A DNA stretch of 64,000 nucleotides, taken from NCBI GenBank assembly GCA_029262275.1, contig JAJCZS010000037.1:1-64000 (forward strand), written 5' to 3'. This stretch comes from Deltaproteobacteria bacterium. Lineage in GTDB: Bacteria; Desulfobacterota_D; UBA1144; Nemesobacterales; UBA2774. The notes under the pieces were generated by a model, which saw nothing but the letters and a program-made list of their open reading frames with translations, made no database searches and was not told the DNA's origin. A program made the translations under genes and the position numbers. Positions 1-9,044 of this stretch are shown here, piece after piece (the first letter of the stretch is position 1; each line of letters begins with the position of its first letter).

Positions 1-141
1 GAGATGGTAATGCCGGGGGATAACATAAATATGGACGTAGAATTGATCGCACCTGTTGCAATGGAAGAGCAGCTCCGATTTGCAATAAGAGAGGGCGGTA
101 GAACAGTAGGTGCTGGTGTTGTTACTAAAATTACGGAGTAA
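1..141 (+). CDS. tuf: Elongation factor Tu, C-terminal end (partial)
   Basis: The window opens inside an open frame whose last 46 residues match the end of EF-Tu domain III, including the stretch [18 protein letters not shown] and a TAA stop at 139-141. EF-Tu is the GTPase that delivers aminoacyl-tRNA to the ribosomal A site. The gene continues to the left of the window. rpsJ begins 22 bases after the stop, so the str operon runs straight into the S10 operon with no visible terminator, an arrangement known from many bacteria. The 5' part cannot be judged. Confidence 0.97.
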   Translation, partial: EMVMPGDNINMDVELIAPVAMEEQLRFAIREGGRTVGAGVVTKITE

Positions 142-163
142 AAGGGTCTAGGGTAATTCATAA

Positions 164-484
164 ATGAGTCGTGCTTCTAAAATAAGAATAAAATTAAAAT
201 CGTTCGATCACAGACTGCTTGACCGCTCCTCTGTGGAAATTGTGGATACTGCTAAAAGAACTGGGGCTAGGGTTGCTGGACCTGTTCCGCTGCCTACCCA
301 TATTAGTCGCTATTGCGTGCTAAGGTCTCCACACGTTGATAAAAACTCAAGGGAGCATTTTGAAGTAAGAACCCACAAAAGACTTGTGGACATACTTGAG
401 CCTACTCAGCAGACAATTGATGCTTTGATGAAGCTTGATCTGGCATCGGGTGTTGAGGTCGAAATAAAGTTAACAGGATCTTAA
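164..484 (+). CDS. rpsJ: 30S ribosomal protein S10
   Basis: Encodes a 106-residue S10, the family's usual length. S10 sits in the head of the small subunit and, in the NusB-S10 complex, takes part in transcription antitermination. The frame starts with ATG and carries family signatures such as [15 protein letters not shown] near the N-terminus and [13 protein letters not shown] around residues 65-77. It follows tuf by 22 bases and precedes rplC by 4 bases, so it is the first gene of the S10 block and is probably cotranscribed with tuf. Confidence 0.98.
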   Translation: MSRASKIRIKLKSFDHRLLDRSSVEIVDTAKRTGARVAGPVPLPTHISRYCVLRSPHVDKNSREHFEVRTHKRLVDILEPTQQTIDALMKLDLASGVEVEIKLTGS

Positions 485-488
485 TAAA

Positions 489-1136
489 ATGATTAACGGA
501 ATAATAGGTAAAAAAATAGGAATGACTGAAATATTCCTCGAGGACGGTACTGTTGTTGTATCAACAGTTATCGAAGCGGGTCCATGTTTCGTCATTCAGA
601 AAAAAACATCTCAAACAGACGGATATGATTCAGTTCAGATCGGTTTTGGGGAAGTAAAGCCACAGAGGGTTACCAAGCCTATGCTGGGGCACTTCAAAAA
701 GGCTGGAGTTCCGCCTTTAAAACATCTTGTGGAATTTGATCCCAATGGAGAAGACTACGGTCTTGGGGATTTAATTGATGCCAACATATTTAATGAAGGC
801 GATACAGTGGATGTTGTTGGCAATAGTAAGGGTAAAGGTTTTTCCGGAGCCATGAAGAGGCATAACTTCAGTGGTCAGCCTGCTTCACACGGTGGTATGG
901 CTCATAGAAGACCTGGTGGTATTGGTCAGGCATCTTATCCCGGAAAAGTTTGGAAGGGAATGAAAATGGCCGGTCAAATGGGTAATGAAAGAGTTACTGT
1001 TCAGGGCCTTAGTGTTGTTAGGGTGGATGCTGAAAAAAACATAGTATTGGTTAAAGGTTCAGTTCCAGGTCCTAACGGAGGTACTGTAATAATTAAGCGT
1101 ACTACAAAAGGGAGAGTAGAAAGTGCCGCAGCTTGA
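489..1136 (+). CDS. rplC: 50S ribosomal protein L3
   Basis: A 215-residue L3, a primary 23S rRNA-binding protein that reaches towards the peptidyl transferase centre. The N-terminal GIIGKKIGMTEIF and the central loop with SHGGMAHRRPGGIGQ near residues 134-148 are diagnostic. The ATG start lies four bases after the rpsJ stop and no strong Shine-Dalgarno sequence precedes it, so translation is probably coupled to rpsJ. The 3' end overlaps the GTG start of rplD by 14 bases. Confidence 0.98.
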   Translation: MINGIIGKKIGMTEIFLEDGTVVVSTVIEAGPCFVIQKKTSQTDGYDSVQIGFGEVKPQRVTKPMLGHFKKAGVPPLKHLVEFDPNGEDYGLGDLIDANIFNEGDTVDVVGNSKGKGFSGAMKRHNFSGQPASHGGMAHRRPGGIGQASYPGKVWKGMKMAGQMGNERVTVQGLSVVRVDAEKNIVLVKGSVPGPNGGTVIIKRTTKGRVESAAA

Positions 1137-1746
1137 TGTTTATGATTTAGAAAAAAGTAAAGTGGGCAACGTAGATCTTGATTCTTCTATTTTTGAAGCC
1201 CCTGTAAAAGAGCATCTGCTCCATGCTGTTGTAAACTGGCAGTTGGCGAAAAGACGCTCAGGTACAGCTTCAACTAAGCAGCGTGGAGAAGTAAGTGGTG
1301 GCGGACGTAAGCCTTGGAAACAAAAACACATGGGTAGAGCTCGTCAAGGAAGTATCAGGGCTCCTCAGTGGAGAAAGGGTGGAATTGTTTTTGGTCCTAA
1401 ACCTAAAGACTGGTCTTATTCAATAAATAAAAAAACTAAAAAGAACGCTTTGATTTGTGCGCTATCTCAAAAGTACTCAGAGGGTGTTCTAATTGCACTA
1501 AACGAATTTAATTTGCCAGAGATAAAAACTAAACAGGTTGCTGCATTTGTTGAGAAATTTGAGCTAAAGTCTGCTTTGATAGTCGTAAGCGGCGAGAATG
1601 ATAACTTGATGAAGTCGGCTAAAAACCTGAAAAATATAAAAGTTATAAATGTAGATGGGCTTAACGTTTATGATGTTCTCAAATTTGAAAACCTTATAGT
1701 AACCCAAGAATCTCTAGCCCGTGCTCAGGAGGTTCTTAAACATTGA
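1123..1746 (+). CDS. rplD: 50S ribosomal protein L4
   Basis: A 207-residue L4, which binds 23S rRNA and lines the polypeptide exit tunnel; in Escherichia coli it also represses its own operon. The basic central loop with GEVSGGGRKPWKQKHMGRAR (about residues 55-74) is the tunnel extension and identifies the family. The start is GTG at 1123, inside the last codons of rplC, with GGGAGAG about five bases upstream serving as ribosome-binding site. I see no dedicated L4-binding leader in front of rpsJ, so autoregulation cannot be inferred. Confidence 0.98.
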   Translation: MPQLDVYDLEKSKVGNVDLDSSIFEAPVKEHLLHAVVNWQLAKRRSGTASTKQRGEVSGGGRKPWKQKHMGRARQGSIRAPQWRKGGIVFGPKPKDWSYSINKKTKKNALICALSQKYSEGVLIALNEFNLPEIKTKQVAAFVEKFELKSALIVVSGENDNLMKSAKNLKNIKVINVDGLNVYDVLKFENLIVTQESLARAQEVLKH

Positions 1747-2030
1747 AAGATCCAAGACAAATAATTAAGAAACCATTGGTAACTGAAAAATCTTCAGATT
1801 CCAGAGAGATTGGCTGGTATGTCTTCTCGGTTGATAAAAGATCTAATAAAGTTGAAATCAGAGACGCTATTGAAAAAATATTCGGCGTTAAAGTTGAAAA
1901 AGTGAGAACCCTAATTACAACTGGTAAGAAAGTAAAGAGAATGGGGCGTATCGCTGGTAAAAGGTCCTCGATTAAGAAAGCTTATGTAAAGCTTAAAGAA
2001 GGGACTATTGAACTTTACGAGGGAGCTTAG
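1743..2030 (+). CDS. rplW: 50S ribosomal protein L23
   Basis: A 95-residue L23, located at the tunnel exit where trigger factor and SRP dock. The beginning [12 protein letters not shown] and the later VNKVRTLIT-like strand (here [19 protein letters not shown]) are typical. The start is TTG at 1743, overlapping the TGA stop of rplD, with AGGAGG a few bases upstream, which points to translational coupling. rplB follows after two bases. Confidence 0.97.
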   Translation: MKDPRQIIKKPLVTEKSSDSREIGWYVFSVDKRSNKVEIRDAIEKIFGVKVEKVRTLITTGKKVKRMGRIAGKRSSIKKAYVKLKEGTIELYEGA

Positions 2031-2032
2031 GT

Positions 2033-2875
2033 ATGGGTATTAAGAAATTTAAGCCGGTTACTCCGGGAACGAGATTTAGATCCGGGTCCGATTTTGCAGA
2101 TGTAACAACAGACAAACCCTATAAACCACTTACTGAACCTAATAAGAGAAAAGGTGGCAGGAATGCTCATGGAAGAATTACTGCTTACCAAAGGGGTGGT
2201 GGACATAAACGTCTTTACAGAAAAATTGATTATAAGAGAAATAGGTTTGATATACCTGCAAAAGTTGCCTCTATTGAGTATGACCCAAATCGTTCATCAA
2301 GGATTGCACTATTAAATTATGCAGATGGTTTGAAGAGTTATATTATAGCTCCAGACGGACTTAAAGTTGGGGATACTATAATCTCAGGTGATAATGTTGA
2401 GATATCTGTAGGAAATGCTCTTGCCATTAAGAATATCCCTGTTGGTACGGTTATTCATAATATTGAACTTAAACCAAAAGGTGGGGCCAAACTTTCAAGA
2501 GCTGCTGGAACTTCTGCCCAGATTACTGCTAAAGAGGGCACGTATGCACAAATAAAACTTAGCTCCGGTGAAACTCGCCTTATTCACATAGAATGTATGG
2601 CTACAATTGGAAGAGTAGGAAATACAGAGCATGAACTGGTTGTACTTGGAAAGGCAGGTAGAAAACGTCATTTAGGCAAACGCCCAGTTGTAAGAGGTGT
2701 TGCTATGAATCCTGTTGATCATCCACACGGTGGAGGAGAGGGTAAGGCTGGTAAGGGTAATCCTCATCCTGTTTCACCATGGGGTTGGATCACGATTGGT
2801 TATAAAACAAGAAACAATAAACGTACTGATAAATATATCGTTAAACGTAGAAGAATTGGTTACGGAATGGATTAA
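2033..2875 (+). CDS. rplB: 50S ribosomal protein L2
   Basis: A 280-residue L2, needed for subunit association and peptidyl transferase activity. The highly conserved C-terminal block with [17 protein letters not shown] (about residues 222-238) contains the conserved histidine, and [12 protein letters not shown] lies near the N-terminus. Length is normal for the family. ATG start, two bases after rplW; rpsS follows after a nine-base spacer with an AAGGAG ribosome-binding site. Confidence 0.98.
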   Translation: MGIKKFKPVTPGTRFRSGSDFADVTTDKPYKPLTEPNKRKGGRNAHGRITAYQRGGGHKRLYRKIDYKRNRFDIPAKVASIEYDPNRSSRIALLNYADGLKSYIIAPDGLKVGDTIISGDNVEISVGNALAIKNIPVGTVIHNIELKPKGGAKLSRAAGTSAQITAKEGTYAQIKLSSGETRLIHIECMATIGRVGNTEHELVVLGKAGRKRHLGKRPVVRGVAMNPVDHPHGGGEGKAGKGNPHPVSPWGWITIGYKTRNNKRTDKYIVKRRRIGYGMD

Positions 2876-2884
2876 GGAGAGATT

Positions 2885-3172
2885 ATGCCTAGGTCAAATA
2901 AAAAAGGTCCTTATGTAAACGAAAAATTAGAGAAAAAAGTACAAGCTGAAAAGGCTTCAGGCAATCCCCGTATTATAAAAACGTGGTCTAGGGGTTCAAT
3001 GGTGAGCCCGGATATGATAGGCCTTACTTTTGCAGTTCATAACGGGAGGAAGTTTATTCCGGTTTATGTTACTGAACACATGGTGGGTCATAAGTTGGGA
3101 GAATTCTCCCCTACTCGTACTTTCCATAGCCACGCGGGTGGCGATAAGAAGTCAAAAATGGGTAAGAGATAG
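2885..3172 (+). CDS. rpsS: 30S ribosomal protein S19
   Basis: A 95-residue S19, a protein of the small-subunit head near the A-site tRNA that complexes with S13. It begins [15 protein letters not shown] and contains the family core [22 protein letters not shown] and the ending [17 protein letters not shown] start with an AAGGAGAG ribosome-binding site. Its place between rplB and rplV is the standard order. Confidence 0.98.
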   Translation: MPRSNKKGPYVNEKLEKKVQAEKASGNPRIIKTWSRGSMVSPDMIGLTFAVHNGRKFIPVYVTEHMVGHKLGEFSPTRTFHSHAGGDKKSKMGKR

Positions 3173-3195
3173 AAAATATTTAGAAAAGGTGAATA

Positions 3196-3534
3196 ATGGT
3201 TTCTCAAGCTGTTAAAAAATTCTATAGAGCATCACCGAAGAAAATTTCGGTAGTATTGAACCTTATAAGAGGAGCGGATGTTGAAAATGCATTTGCCATA
3301 CTTTCTTCTGTGAGAAAGCGCTCGGCTCCTGATGTAGCAAAGCTGCTGAAGTCTGCTGTTGCTAATGCTGCTGAGAAAGGACATTCGGATACTGAAAGTT
3401 TATATATAAAAGAAGTTTATTCTGTAAAAGGTCCTACACTTAAAAGGATTAGAGCAAGAGCTCAAGGAAGAGCTAGTGCGAGGAATAAAAGAATGAGTCA
3501 TATAACAATAGTGCTTGAAGAAAGGGGGCTTTAA
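3196..3534 (+). CDS. rplV: 50S ribosomal protein L22
   Basis: A 112-residue L22, which contacts all 23S rRNA domains and whose beta-hairpin narrows the exit tunnel. The frame shows the family signature near the C-terminus, [20 protein letters not shown], and the N-terminal [20 protein letters not shown] start with AAAGGTG upstream. Its stop is one base before the chosen rpsC start. Confidence 0.97.
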   Translation: MVSQAVKKFYRASPKKISVVLNLIRGADVENAFAILSSVRKRSAPDVAKLLKSAVANAAEKGHSDTESLYIKEVYSVKGPTLKRIRARAQGRASARNKRMSHITIVLEERGL

Positions 3535-3535
3535 A

Positions 3536-4183
3536 TTGGGTCAAAAAGTATGCCCTATAGGGCTTAGACTTGGAATTACTAAAACTTGGGATTCTAAATG
3601 GTTTGCCGAGAAGAGAAAGTATACTGACCTCCTTCATGAGGATTTGAGGATCAGAAAGCTTATAAAAACTGAATTTTATCAGGCAGCCATTTCAAAGATA
3701 GAGCTTGAAAGAGCTGCATCTGAAAGAGTCCGCATAATTATTAATTCAGCTAGACCTGGAATGATAATTGGTAGAAAAGGTCAGGAAATAGAGTCCTTAA
3801 GACGCAGACTTGCAGAAATGACAGGGAAAGATATTTATCTTGACATTAGAGAGGTTAAAAGACCCGAGGTCGATGCCCAACTAGTGGCAGAAAACGCTGC
3901 ACTTCAACTAATAAGAAGGGTTGCATACAGAAGGGCCATGAAAAGAGTTATCGCCTCTGCCCTTAGATTAGGCGCATTGGGAATAAAGGTAATGGTATCA
4001 GGTAGGTTAGGTGGGGCGGAAATAGCTAGAAAAGAATGGTACAGAGAGGGAAGAGTTCCTCTTACTACCCTAAGAGCTGACATAGATTATGGTTTTGCCG
4101 AGGCAAAAACCACTTATGGAATTATTGGCATTAAGGTATGGATCTTTAAAGGCGAAGTGCTAGAGAAAAAAGTAAACAAATAG
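3536..4183 (+). CDS. rpsC: 30S ribosomal protein S3
   Basis: S3 lines the mRNA entry site and carries a KH domain. I place the start at TTG 3536, giving 215 residues beginning [18 protein letters not shown], the canonical S3 N-terminus; AAGGGGG about nine bases upstream is the ribosome-binding site. An in-frame TTG at 3515 would add seven residues inside rplV but has no such support. The KH GXXG loop is the IGRKGQEIE stretch near residue 88. The C-terminus has the usual [13 protein letters not shown] motif. Confidence 0.96.
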   Translation: MGQKVCPIGLRLGITKTWDSKWFAEKRKYTDLLHEDLRIRKLIKTEFYQAAISKIELERAASERVRIIINSARPGMIIGRKGQEIESLRRRLAEMTGKDIYLDIREVKRPEVDAQLVAENAALQLIRRVAYRRAMKRVIASALRLGALGIKVMVSGRLGGAEIARKEWYREGRVPLTTLRADIDYGFAEAKTTYGIIGIKVWIFKGEVLEKKVNK

Positions 4184-4200
4184 CGTAATGGTGACTAGAG

Positions 4201-4626
4201 ATGTTACAACCTTCAAGAACTAAATATAGAAAAGTATTTAAAGGAAGAATCAGAGGAAAAGCTACCAAGGGAGCCTCAATGGCTTTTGGAGAATATGGAC
4301 TCCAGTCTCTTGAGTGCGGCAAGCTTACTTCAAGACAGATAGAAGCTGCTCGTATAGCAATCACTCGCCACGTCAAACGTGGAGCCAAGCTTTGGATAAG
4401 GGTGTTTCCTCATAAAGCGATAACTAAAAAACCCGCTGAAACCAGAATGGGTAAAGGAAAGGGAGATGTTGATAGTTACGTTGCACCTTTGAAAAGAGGG
4501 ACAATGATCTACGAGATTGCAGGACTTTCCCAAGAATTAGCAAAAGAGGCCTTTAGATTGGCGTCTCATAAGCTCCCAGTTAAAACACGAATGGTTACAA
4601 GGAGTCAAGGGGATATATTAGGATGA
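4201..4626 (+). CDS. rplP: 50S ribosomal protein L16
   Basis: A 141-residue L16, an essential protein next to the A-site tRNA and the peptidyl transferase centre. Signatures seen are the N-terminal [16 protein letters not shown] and the central [20 protein letters not shown]-like stretch ([22 protein letters not shown]). The TAG stop region overlaps the ATG of rpmC by four bases (ATGA), suggesting translational coupling. Confidence 0.98.
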   Translation: MLQPSRTKYRKVFKGRIRGKATKGASMAFGEYGLQSLECGKLTSRQIEAARIAITRHVKRGAKLWIRVFPHKAITKKPAETRMGKGKGDVDSYVAPLKRGTMIYEIAGLSQELAKEAFRLASHKLPVKTRMVTRSQGDILG

Positions 4627-4814
4627 AAGCACAAGAAATCAGAGAATTAACAGAAGACGAATTAAATAAAACAGAGACTGAACTCAAGGAAGAGATTTTC
4701 AACCTTAGAATTCAAATAGCGACTCAACAGACAACTAATGTTTCTAGAATAAGGAATCTGAAGAGAGATCTTGCTAGAGTGCATACTATTAAAAAAGAAA
4801 AGGGTCTTAATTAA
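4623..4814 (+). CDS. rpmC: 50S ribosomal protein L29
   Basis: A 63-residue L29, a small two-helix protein at the tunnel exit. It begins [15 protein letters not shown] and ends with the conserved [15 protein letters not shown] helix. The ATG overlaps the rplP stop and AAGGGGATATATTAGG supplies the ribosome-binding site. The family is short, so its identity rests on both sequence and location between rplP and rpsQ, which agree. Confidence 0.97.
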   Translation: MKAQEIRELTEDELNKTETELKEEIFNLRIQIATQQTTNVSRIRNLKRDLARVHTIKKEKGLN

Positions 4815-4829
4815 GGAGTAGTTCGGAAC

Positions 4830-5132
4830 ATGGCTAGAGGAAAATTTCAATCCAGAGTAGGAACAGTGATCAGCGACAAGATGGATAAAACCGTTATTGT
4901 TGATGTGATACAAATTAAGAAGCATAAAAGATATCAGAAATCTATTAAGAGAAATAGTAAATTTATAGCACATGATGAAAGTGGCCAATGTAGAGTTGGA
5001 GATAAGGTTCTGATACTGGAAGGAAGGCCATATAGTAAGACTAAGAGATGGAAAGTGAGCAAGATTCTAGAACAAGTTAGTCCTGTAGAGGCTGAAGTTT
5101 TAGAGGTTGAAGCTGCAAGTAGTGATAATTAA
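4830..5132 (+). CDS. rpsQ: 30S ribosomal protein S17
   Basis: A 100-residue S17, an early-assembling 16S rRNA-binding protein with an OB fold. The pattern [16 protein letters not shown] is diagnostic, as is [15 protein letters not shown]. The family is usually about 80-90 residues; this one has a short acidic tail after the core ([18 protein letters not shown]), a milder form of the tail on L17 in the same array. ATG start with AAGGAG upstream. Confidence 0.97.
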   Translation: MARGKFQSRVGTVISDKMDKTVIVDVIQIKKHKRYQKSIKRNSKFIAHDESGQCRVGDKVLILEGRPYSKTKRWKVSKILEQVSPVEAEVLEVEAASSDN

Positions 5133-5146
5133 GGAGGCTTTTTAAA

Positions 5147-5515
5147 GTGATTCAATCAACCACTTATTTAGATTCAGCTGATAATACCGGGGCTAAACGT
5201 TTGTTCTGTATTAAAGTGCTGGGCGGATCCGGTAGGAAATATGCGAGACTAGGGGATGTCGTGGTAGTCTCAGTGAAAGAAGCAATTCCGAACGCAAAAG
5301 TAGATAAAGGGTCTGTACATCAGGCTGTTATAGTGCGTACTAGAAAAGAGCAGAGAAGAGGCGACGGATCGTATGTAAGATTCGATAATAATGCTGCAGT
5401 AATTATAAGTAAAGATAATGAACCGATAGGAACCCGTGTTTTTGGCCCTATCGCCCGTGAACTTAGATTAAAAGGTTTTATGAAAATAATATCACTTGCG
5501 CCGGAGGTTGTGTAA
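5147..5515 (+). CDS. rplN: 50S ribosomal protein L14
   Basis: A 122-residue L14, part of the intersubunit bridge and the binding site for the silencing factor RsfS. It begins [19 protein letters not shown] and contains [11 protein letters not shown], both conserved in the family. The start is GTG at 5147 behind an AAGGAGG site nine bases away. First gene of what is the spc operon in Escherichia coli; no promoter separates it from rpsQ here. Confidence 0.98.
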   Translation: MIQSTTYLDSADNTGAKRLFCIKVLGGSGRKYARLGDVVVVSVKEAIPNAKVDKGSVHQAVIVRTRKEQRRGDGSYVRFDNNAAVIISKDNEPIGTRVFGPIARELRLKGFMKIISLAPEVV

Positions 5516-5517
5516 AA

Positions 5518-5871
5518 GTGGCAACTCAGATCAACGGCAGTAGAGATAATAGAAAGAAAATGAATGTAAAGAAAGGCGATACAGTTTATGTGGTATCGGG
5601 TAAAGAAAAAGGTAAAACAGGACAGGTATTAAAAGTGCTTAGGTCCAAGGATCAGGTATTGGTTGAAAAGCTTAATATTGTAAAGCGCCACCAAAAACCT
5701 ACTCAGGCTAACCCCACTGGGGGGATAGTTGAGAAAGAGGCTCCACTTCATATCTCTAACTTGATGATATATGATCAAACGGAGAGTAAACCTACTAGGA
5801 TAGGACGCAAAGTTCTGAGCACTGGGGAAAGAGTAAGGATTAGTAAACGCAGTGGTGAGGAGATTAAGTAA
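5518..5871 (+). CDS. rplX: 50S ribosomal protein L24
   Basis: A 117-residue L24, an assembly-initiating 23S rRNA-binding protein with a KOW motif: [20 protein letters not shown] near residues 18-37. The GTG at 5518 is preceded by GGAGG about ten bases upstream and adds about 14 residues ahead of the family's usual first residues; an in-frame ATG at 5560 would give the standard length but lacks a good ribosome-binding site. I keep the GTG with moderate certainty about the exact start. Confidence 0.95.
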   Translation: MATQINGSRDNRKKMNVKKGDTVYVVSGKEKGKTGQVLKVLRSKDQVLVEKLNIVKRHQKPTQANPTGGIVEKEAPLHISNLMIYDQTESKPTRIGRKVLSTGERVRISKRSGEEIK

Positions 5872-5873
5872 TA

Positions 5874-6428
5874 ATGGCACCAAGATTAAAAGAATTATAT
5901 AAAGAAAACGTAACAGCGGCTTTGAAAGAGAAATTCTCATACGAGAATCCTATGCAAATTCCCAAGGTAGAGAAAGTTGTGCTCAATATGGGGCTTGGAA
6001 AACTAAGCGACGCTGGAAAAGATAATAAAGTAATAGATGAAGCTGTGGATGAAATTACACGCATAACAGGTCAGAAACCCGTAATTAGAAAAGCAAAGAA
6101 TTCAATTGCAGGGTTTAAATTAAGAGAGGGTGTACCGATTGGTTGCTCCGTTACACTTCGTTCTTCTGTAATGTATGAATTTCTAGACAGGTTAATTAGT
6201 TTAGCCCTTCCTCAGGTAAGAGATTTTAGAGGAGTATCAAGCAAAGCATTCGACGGACGCGGCAACTATACGCTTGGTCTTAGGGACCAGGTGATATTCC
6301 CTGAAATAGATTATAGCAAGGTGCAAACTATGAAGGGTATGAACGTCACTATAGTTACTTCGGCTAAAACAGATGAAGAGGCAAAGGGCTTACTTGAAGA
6401 ATTAGGTATGCCGTTTATAAAAAATTAG
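5874..6428 (+). CDS. rplE: 50S ribosomal protein L5
   Basis: A 184-residue L5, which binds 5S rRNA and forms a bridge to the small subunit head. Clear family blocks are [16 protein letters not shown] near residues 26-41, [19 protein letters not shown], and [19 protein letters not shown] start two bases after rplX, so translation is presumably coupled. rpsN follows 12 bases downstream with GGAGAAAG as ribosome-binding site. Confidence 0.98.
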   Translation: MAPRLKELYKENVTAALKEKFSYENPMQIPKVEKVVLNMGLGKLSDAGKDNKVIDEAVDEITRITGQKPVIRKAKNSIAGFKLREGVPIGCSVTLRSSVMYEFLDRLISLALPQVRDFRGVSSKAFDGRGNYTLGLRDQVIFPEIDYSKVQTMKGMNVTIVTSAKTDEEAKGLLEELGMPFIKN

Positions 6429-6440
6429 GAGAAAGACTTA

Positions 6441-6626
6441 ATGACTCGTAAAGCACTGGTTATAAAATCACAGAGAGAGCCAAAGTTTAAGGTAAGAAAA
6501 GGAAACAGATGTAAACTATGTGGACGTCCAAGGGGTTATATGCGGAAGTTCGATATGTGTAGACTCTGTTTCAGAAACCTAGCAAGTTTTGGAAGAATAC
6601 CAGGCGTTAGAAAAGCTAGTTGGTAA
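6441..6626 (+). CDS. rpsN: 30S ribosomal protein S14, zinc-binding type (type Z)
   Basis: A 61-residue S14 of the short, zinc-binding class. Two CXXC pairs, CKLCGRP and CRLCFRN, form the zinc ribbon, and the ending [12 protein letters not shown] is typical of type Z proteins. S14 organises the 30S head. Cells with type Z S14 often keep a zinc-free paralogue elsewhere for zinc starvation; none is in this window. A small perfect hairpin (6630-6646) follows before rpsH. Confidence 0.97.
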   Translation: MTRKALVIKSQREPKFKVRKGNRCKLCGRPRGYMRKFDMCRLCFRNLASFGRIPGVRKASW

Positions 6627-6629
6627 GTG

Positions 6630-6646
6630 TTGTTTGATTGAAACAA
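6630..6646 (+). promoter_or_regulatory. Short perfect hairpin between rpsN and rpsH
   Basis: The spacer between rpsN and rpsH contains TTGTTT, a five-base loop, then AAACAA, a perfect six-pair stem ending 24 bases before the rpsH start. There is no following U-run, so it is not a terminator. It could influence translation or mRNA processing ahead of S8, a known translational regulator of spc operons, but the E. coli S8 target lies elsewhere and no resemblance is claimed. Confidence 0.35.
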
Positions 6647-6670
6647 TAAAATGCTAAGAGGCAATAATAT

Positions 6671-7063
6671 ATGACAGATCCAATAGCAGATATGTTATCA
6701 AGAATTAGAAATGGTTTAATAGCAGGTCACAAAACCGTGTCTATTCCTTCATCTCAGTTTAAGACTGAACTTGCAAGGATATTAAAAGAGCAGGGTTATT
6801 TAGCTGGGGTTAAAATGACTGAGGATTCCGGTTGGAAAGTTATCAATGTTGATCTTGCATATACACCTGATAAAGAAAGCGTAATTAAGGAAATCAAAAG
6901 AATTAGTAAGCCAAGTAGAAGAGTTTATGTAAACAAAGCCGAGATACCAAGAATTAAAGGTGGACTAGGCATTTGTGTGCTATCGACTTCTAAGGGAATC
7001 ATGACCGGGTCTGAGGCCCGTAGTCAGGGTGTGGGCGGCGAGCTTATTTGTTCAATTTTATAA
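6671..7063 (+). CDS. rpsH: 30S ribosomal protein S8
   Basis: A 130-residue S8, a primary binder of the 16S rRNA central domain. It begins MTDPIADMLSRIRNG and ends with GLGICVLSTSKGIMTGSEAR, both conserved. The ATG is preceded by AAGAGG. In Escherichia coli S8 represses spc translation by binding the rplE start region; nothing in this sequence lets me confirm that here. Confidence 0.98.
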   Translation: MTDPIADMLSRIRNGLIAGHKTVSIPSSQFKTELARILKEQGYLAGVKMTEDSGWKVINVDLAYTPDKESVIKEIKRISKPSRRVYVNKAEIPRIKGGLGICVLSTSKGIMTGSEARSQGVGGELICSIL

Positions 7064-7073
7064 GGATATTATA

Positions 7074-7616
7074 ATGTCACGAATTGGTAGAAAACCGATA
7101 CCCGTACCTGAGGGTGTAAAAATTAACTTCAAAGACGGACTTGTTCTTGTTGAAGGCGGGAAGGGAAAGTTATCTTGGGATATTCCCCAAGGAATAGAAG
7201 CAAAGGTAGAGGAAAATAATATCCTCATTGAAAGAGAAAATGATGAGAAACAGCTAAAAGCTCTTCATGGTCTTACGCGTTCCTTGTTGTCCAATATGGT
7301 CACAGGTGTAAGCACTGGATTTAGCATTACTTTAGAAATTACAGGAGTTGGTTACAGGGTTGAGGATAAAGGGAAGGGCTTAACATTTAGTCTAGGCTAT
7401 TCAAACCCTATAGACTACACCTTGCCTGATGGAGTTTCCTCTAAGGTAGAAGAAAGGGGAACCCGTTTAGTACTTGAGGGAATAGATAAACAGTTAGTTG
7501 GTGAGACTGCTGCCAGGATCCGAAAGTTAAGACCCCCAGATGCTTACAAAGGAAAGGGAGTTAGATACGCTGGTGAAATATTAAGATTAAAACCTGGAAA
7601 GGCGGGTGCTAAATAA
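7074..7616 (+). CDS. rplF: 50S ribosomal protein L6
   Basis: A 180-residue L6, which binds near the sarcin-ricin loop and the factor-binding site. I start at ATG 7074, giving [15 protein letters not shown], the standard N-terminus; the frame extends 15 codons further upstream into rpsH but without a family match. The C-terminal signature [21 protein letters not shown] is intact. The AAGGATAT ribosome-binding site lies just before the ATG. Confidence 0.97.
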   Translation: MSRIGRKPIPVPEGVKINFKDGLVLVEGGKGKLSWDIPQGIEAKVEENNILIERENDEKQLKALHGLTRSLLSNMVTGVSTGFSITLEITGVGYRVEDKGKGLTFSLGYSNPIDYTLPDGVSSKVEERGTRLVLEGIDKQLVGETAARIRKLRPPDAYKGKGVRYAGEILRLKPGKAGAK

Positions 7617-7618
7617 TT

Positions 7619-7990
7619 ATGAAAATAGCAAGCAGAAAAAGTAGAAAAAACTTAAGACACAAAAGAGTAAGAAAACAGATAAACGGAAGTCCTGATAGAC
7701 CAAGGCTCTCCGTATTTAAATCCTCTAAGCATATTTATGCTCAAATTATAGACGATTTAACTATGAACACATTAGTCTCTGCATCTTCTCGAACACCTAA
7801 AGTTGTAGAGGGTTTGGCTAAGGACGGAAAAGGTAAGATAGATACTGCTAGTGCTGTGGGTAAACTCTTGGGAGAGCTTGCAGTTGCAAAAGGTATTAAA
7901 GAAGTGTCTTTTGACCGTGGGGGGTATCCTTTCCACGGCAGAGTGAAATCTCTTGCTGATGCAGCTAGAGAAGCAGGACTTAAATTCTAA
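7619..7990 (+). CDS. rplR: 50S ribosomal protein L18
   Basis: A 123-residue L18, one of the 5S rRNA-binding proteins of the central protuberance. The basic N-terminus with [20 protein letters not shown] and the C-terminal [23 protein letters not shown] are diagnostic. It begins two bases after rplF. rpsE follows after 33 bases with a strong AGGAGG site. Confidence 0.98.
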   Translation: MKIASRKSRKNLRHKRVRKQINGSPDRPRLSVFKSSKHIYAQIIDDLTMNTLVSASSRTPKVVEGLAKDGKGKIDTASAVGKLLGELAVAKGIKEVSFDRGGYPFHGRVKSLADAAREAGLKF

Positions 7991-8023
7991 AGAAATCGGA
8001 TAAGTAGTTTTTAGGAGGCATCT

Positions 8024-8548
8024 TTGCAGAAAGAAAAAATTGATCCAAACGATTTTGAGCTCAAGGAAAAGGTTGTAGACATTAGACGAGTTGCTAAAGT
8101 GACTAAGGGTGGAAAAAGGTTTCACTTCACAGCACTTGCAGTTGTTGGTAATGAAGATGGTGTTATCGGCGTTGCCTTGGGTAAATCGAACGAAGTGCCA
8201 GATGCAATTAGAAAAGCTATGGAGAAAGCTAAAAAAAGCCTTGTCAGAGTTCCAAGACAAGGGAGCACAATTCCTCATGAGGTAATTGGTCGACATGTAT
8301 CAAGCAACGTTATGTTGAAACCTGCTTCTCCTGGTACTGGTGTTATTGCTGGCGGTGCAGTAAGGGCAGTAGTGGAGCTCGCCGGTATTCACGATGTGCT
8401 TTCCAAGGTTGTGGGATCTACAAATCCACTCAATGTTGTAATGGCTGCGATCAACGGTTTGTTATTGCTAAGAATGCCTGAAGAAGTTGCCAAGGCTAGA
8501 GGGAAAGAACTTAATGAATTAGATCTTCCCGGATCATTTTTTAATTAG
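8024..8548 (+). CDS. rpsE: 30S ribosomal protein S5
   Basis: A 174-residue S5, which contributes to decoding fidelity and mRNA unwinding. It carries the N-terminal double-stranded-RNA-binding-like part ([19 protein letters not shown]) and the S5 C-terminal domain with [19 protein letters not shown]. The start is TTG at 8024, with AGGAGG at good spacing and no closer ATG. The gene is followed directly by rplO; the rpmD gene that normally lies here is absent. Confidence 0.97.
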   Translation: MQKEKIDPNDFELKEKVVDIRRVAKVTKGGKRFHFTALAVVGNEDGVIGVALGKSNEVPDAIRKAMEKAKKSLVRVPRQGSTIPHEVIGRHVSSNVMLKPASPGTGVIAGGAVRAVVELAGIHDVLSKVVGSTNPLNVVMAAINGLLLLRMPEEVAKARGKELNELDLPGSFFN

Positions 8549-8612
8549 AAATAATTCTTTGTTATTTGTGTGCAAATTAAAATCGAACTTCAATTTAAGA
8601 AGGTAAAAAATT

Positions 8613-9044
8613 ATGCTTAATAAGTTATCCCCTCAGCCTGGCTCGAAAAAGAATAGAAAAAGAGTAGGGCGAGGATCAGGAAGTACTGGAAAAACGAGCG
8701 GAAAAGGTCATAAAGGACAGAATGCGCGTGCAGGTGGAGGAGTCTCACCTTGGTTTGAAGGTGGTCAAACTCCCCTTAAAATGAGATCACCAAAGCGCGG
8801 ATTTACTAGCCGTAACAAACTTGCGTTCGATCTTGTTCAAGTTAGAGACTTAAGCAAGTTTAGTGAAGGTGATACTGTCACACCTGAAGAATTAATAAAA
8901 GCTGGCCTTGCAAGCGGCAAAAAACCTATCAAGATTCTTGGTAGTGGTGATATGCCTTTTGCTCTTACGGTTCAAGCGGATGCTTTTAGTAAAGGTGCTA
9001 TACAGAAAATTGAAGAAAAAGGTGGGAAGGCAGACACTATATGA
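8613..9044 (+). CDS. rplO: 50S ribosomal protein L15
   Basis: A 143-residue L15, a late-assembling 23S rRNA-binding protein. The Gly-rich N-terminal region with RVGRGSGSTGKTSGKGHKGQ and GFEGGQTPL-like WFEGGQTPLKMR are typical. ATG start with AGAAGG upstream. A 64-base spacer separates it from rpsE, and its last codons overlap the secY start by four bases (ATGA), indicating coupling. Confidence 0.97.
   Translation: MLNKLSPQPGSKKNRKRVGRGSGSTGKTSGKGHKGQNARAGGGVSPWFEGGQTPLKMRSPKRGFTSRNKLAFDLVQVRDLSKFSEGDTVTPEELIKAGLASGKKPIKILGSGDMPFALTVQADAFSKGAIQKIEEKGGKADTI

Noticed and set aside
2715-2918. Plus-strand frame overlapping the ends of rplB and rpsS in another phase.
   Set aside because: It is a shadow of conserved ribosomal protein coding and has no supporting signals.
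4146-4388. Open frame on the minus strand across the rpsC/rplP junction.
   Set aside because: It lies antisense to two certain ribosomal protein genes and resembles no protein.
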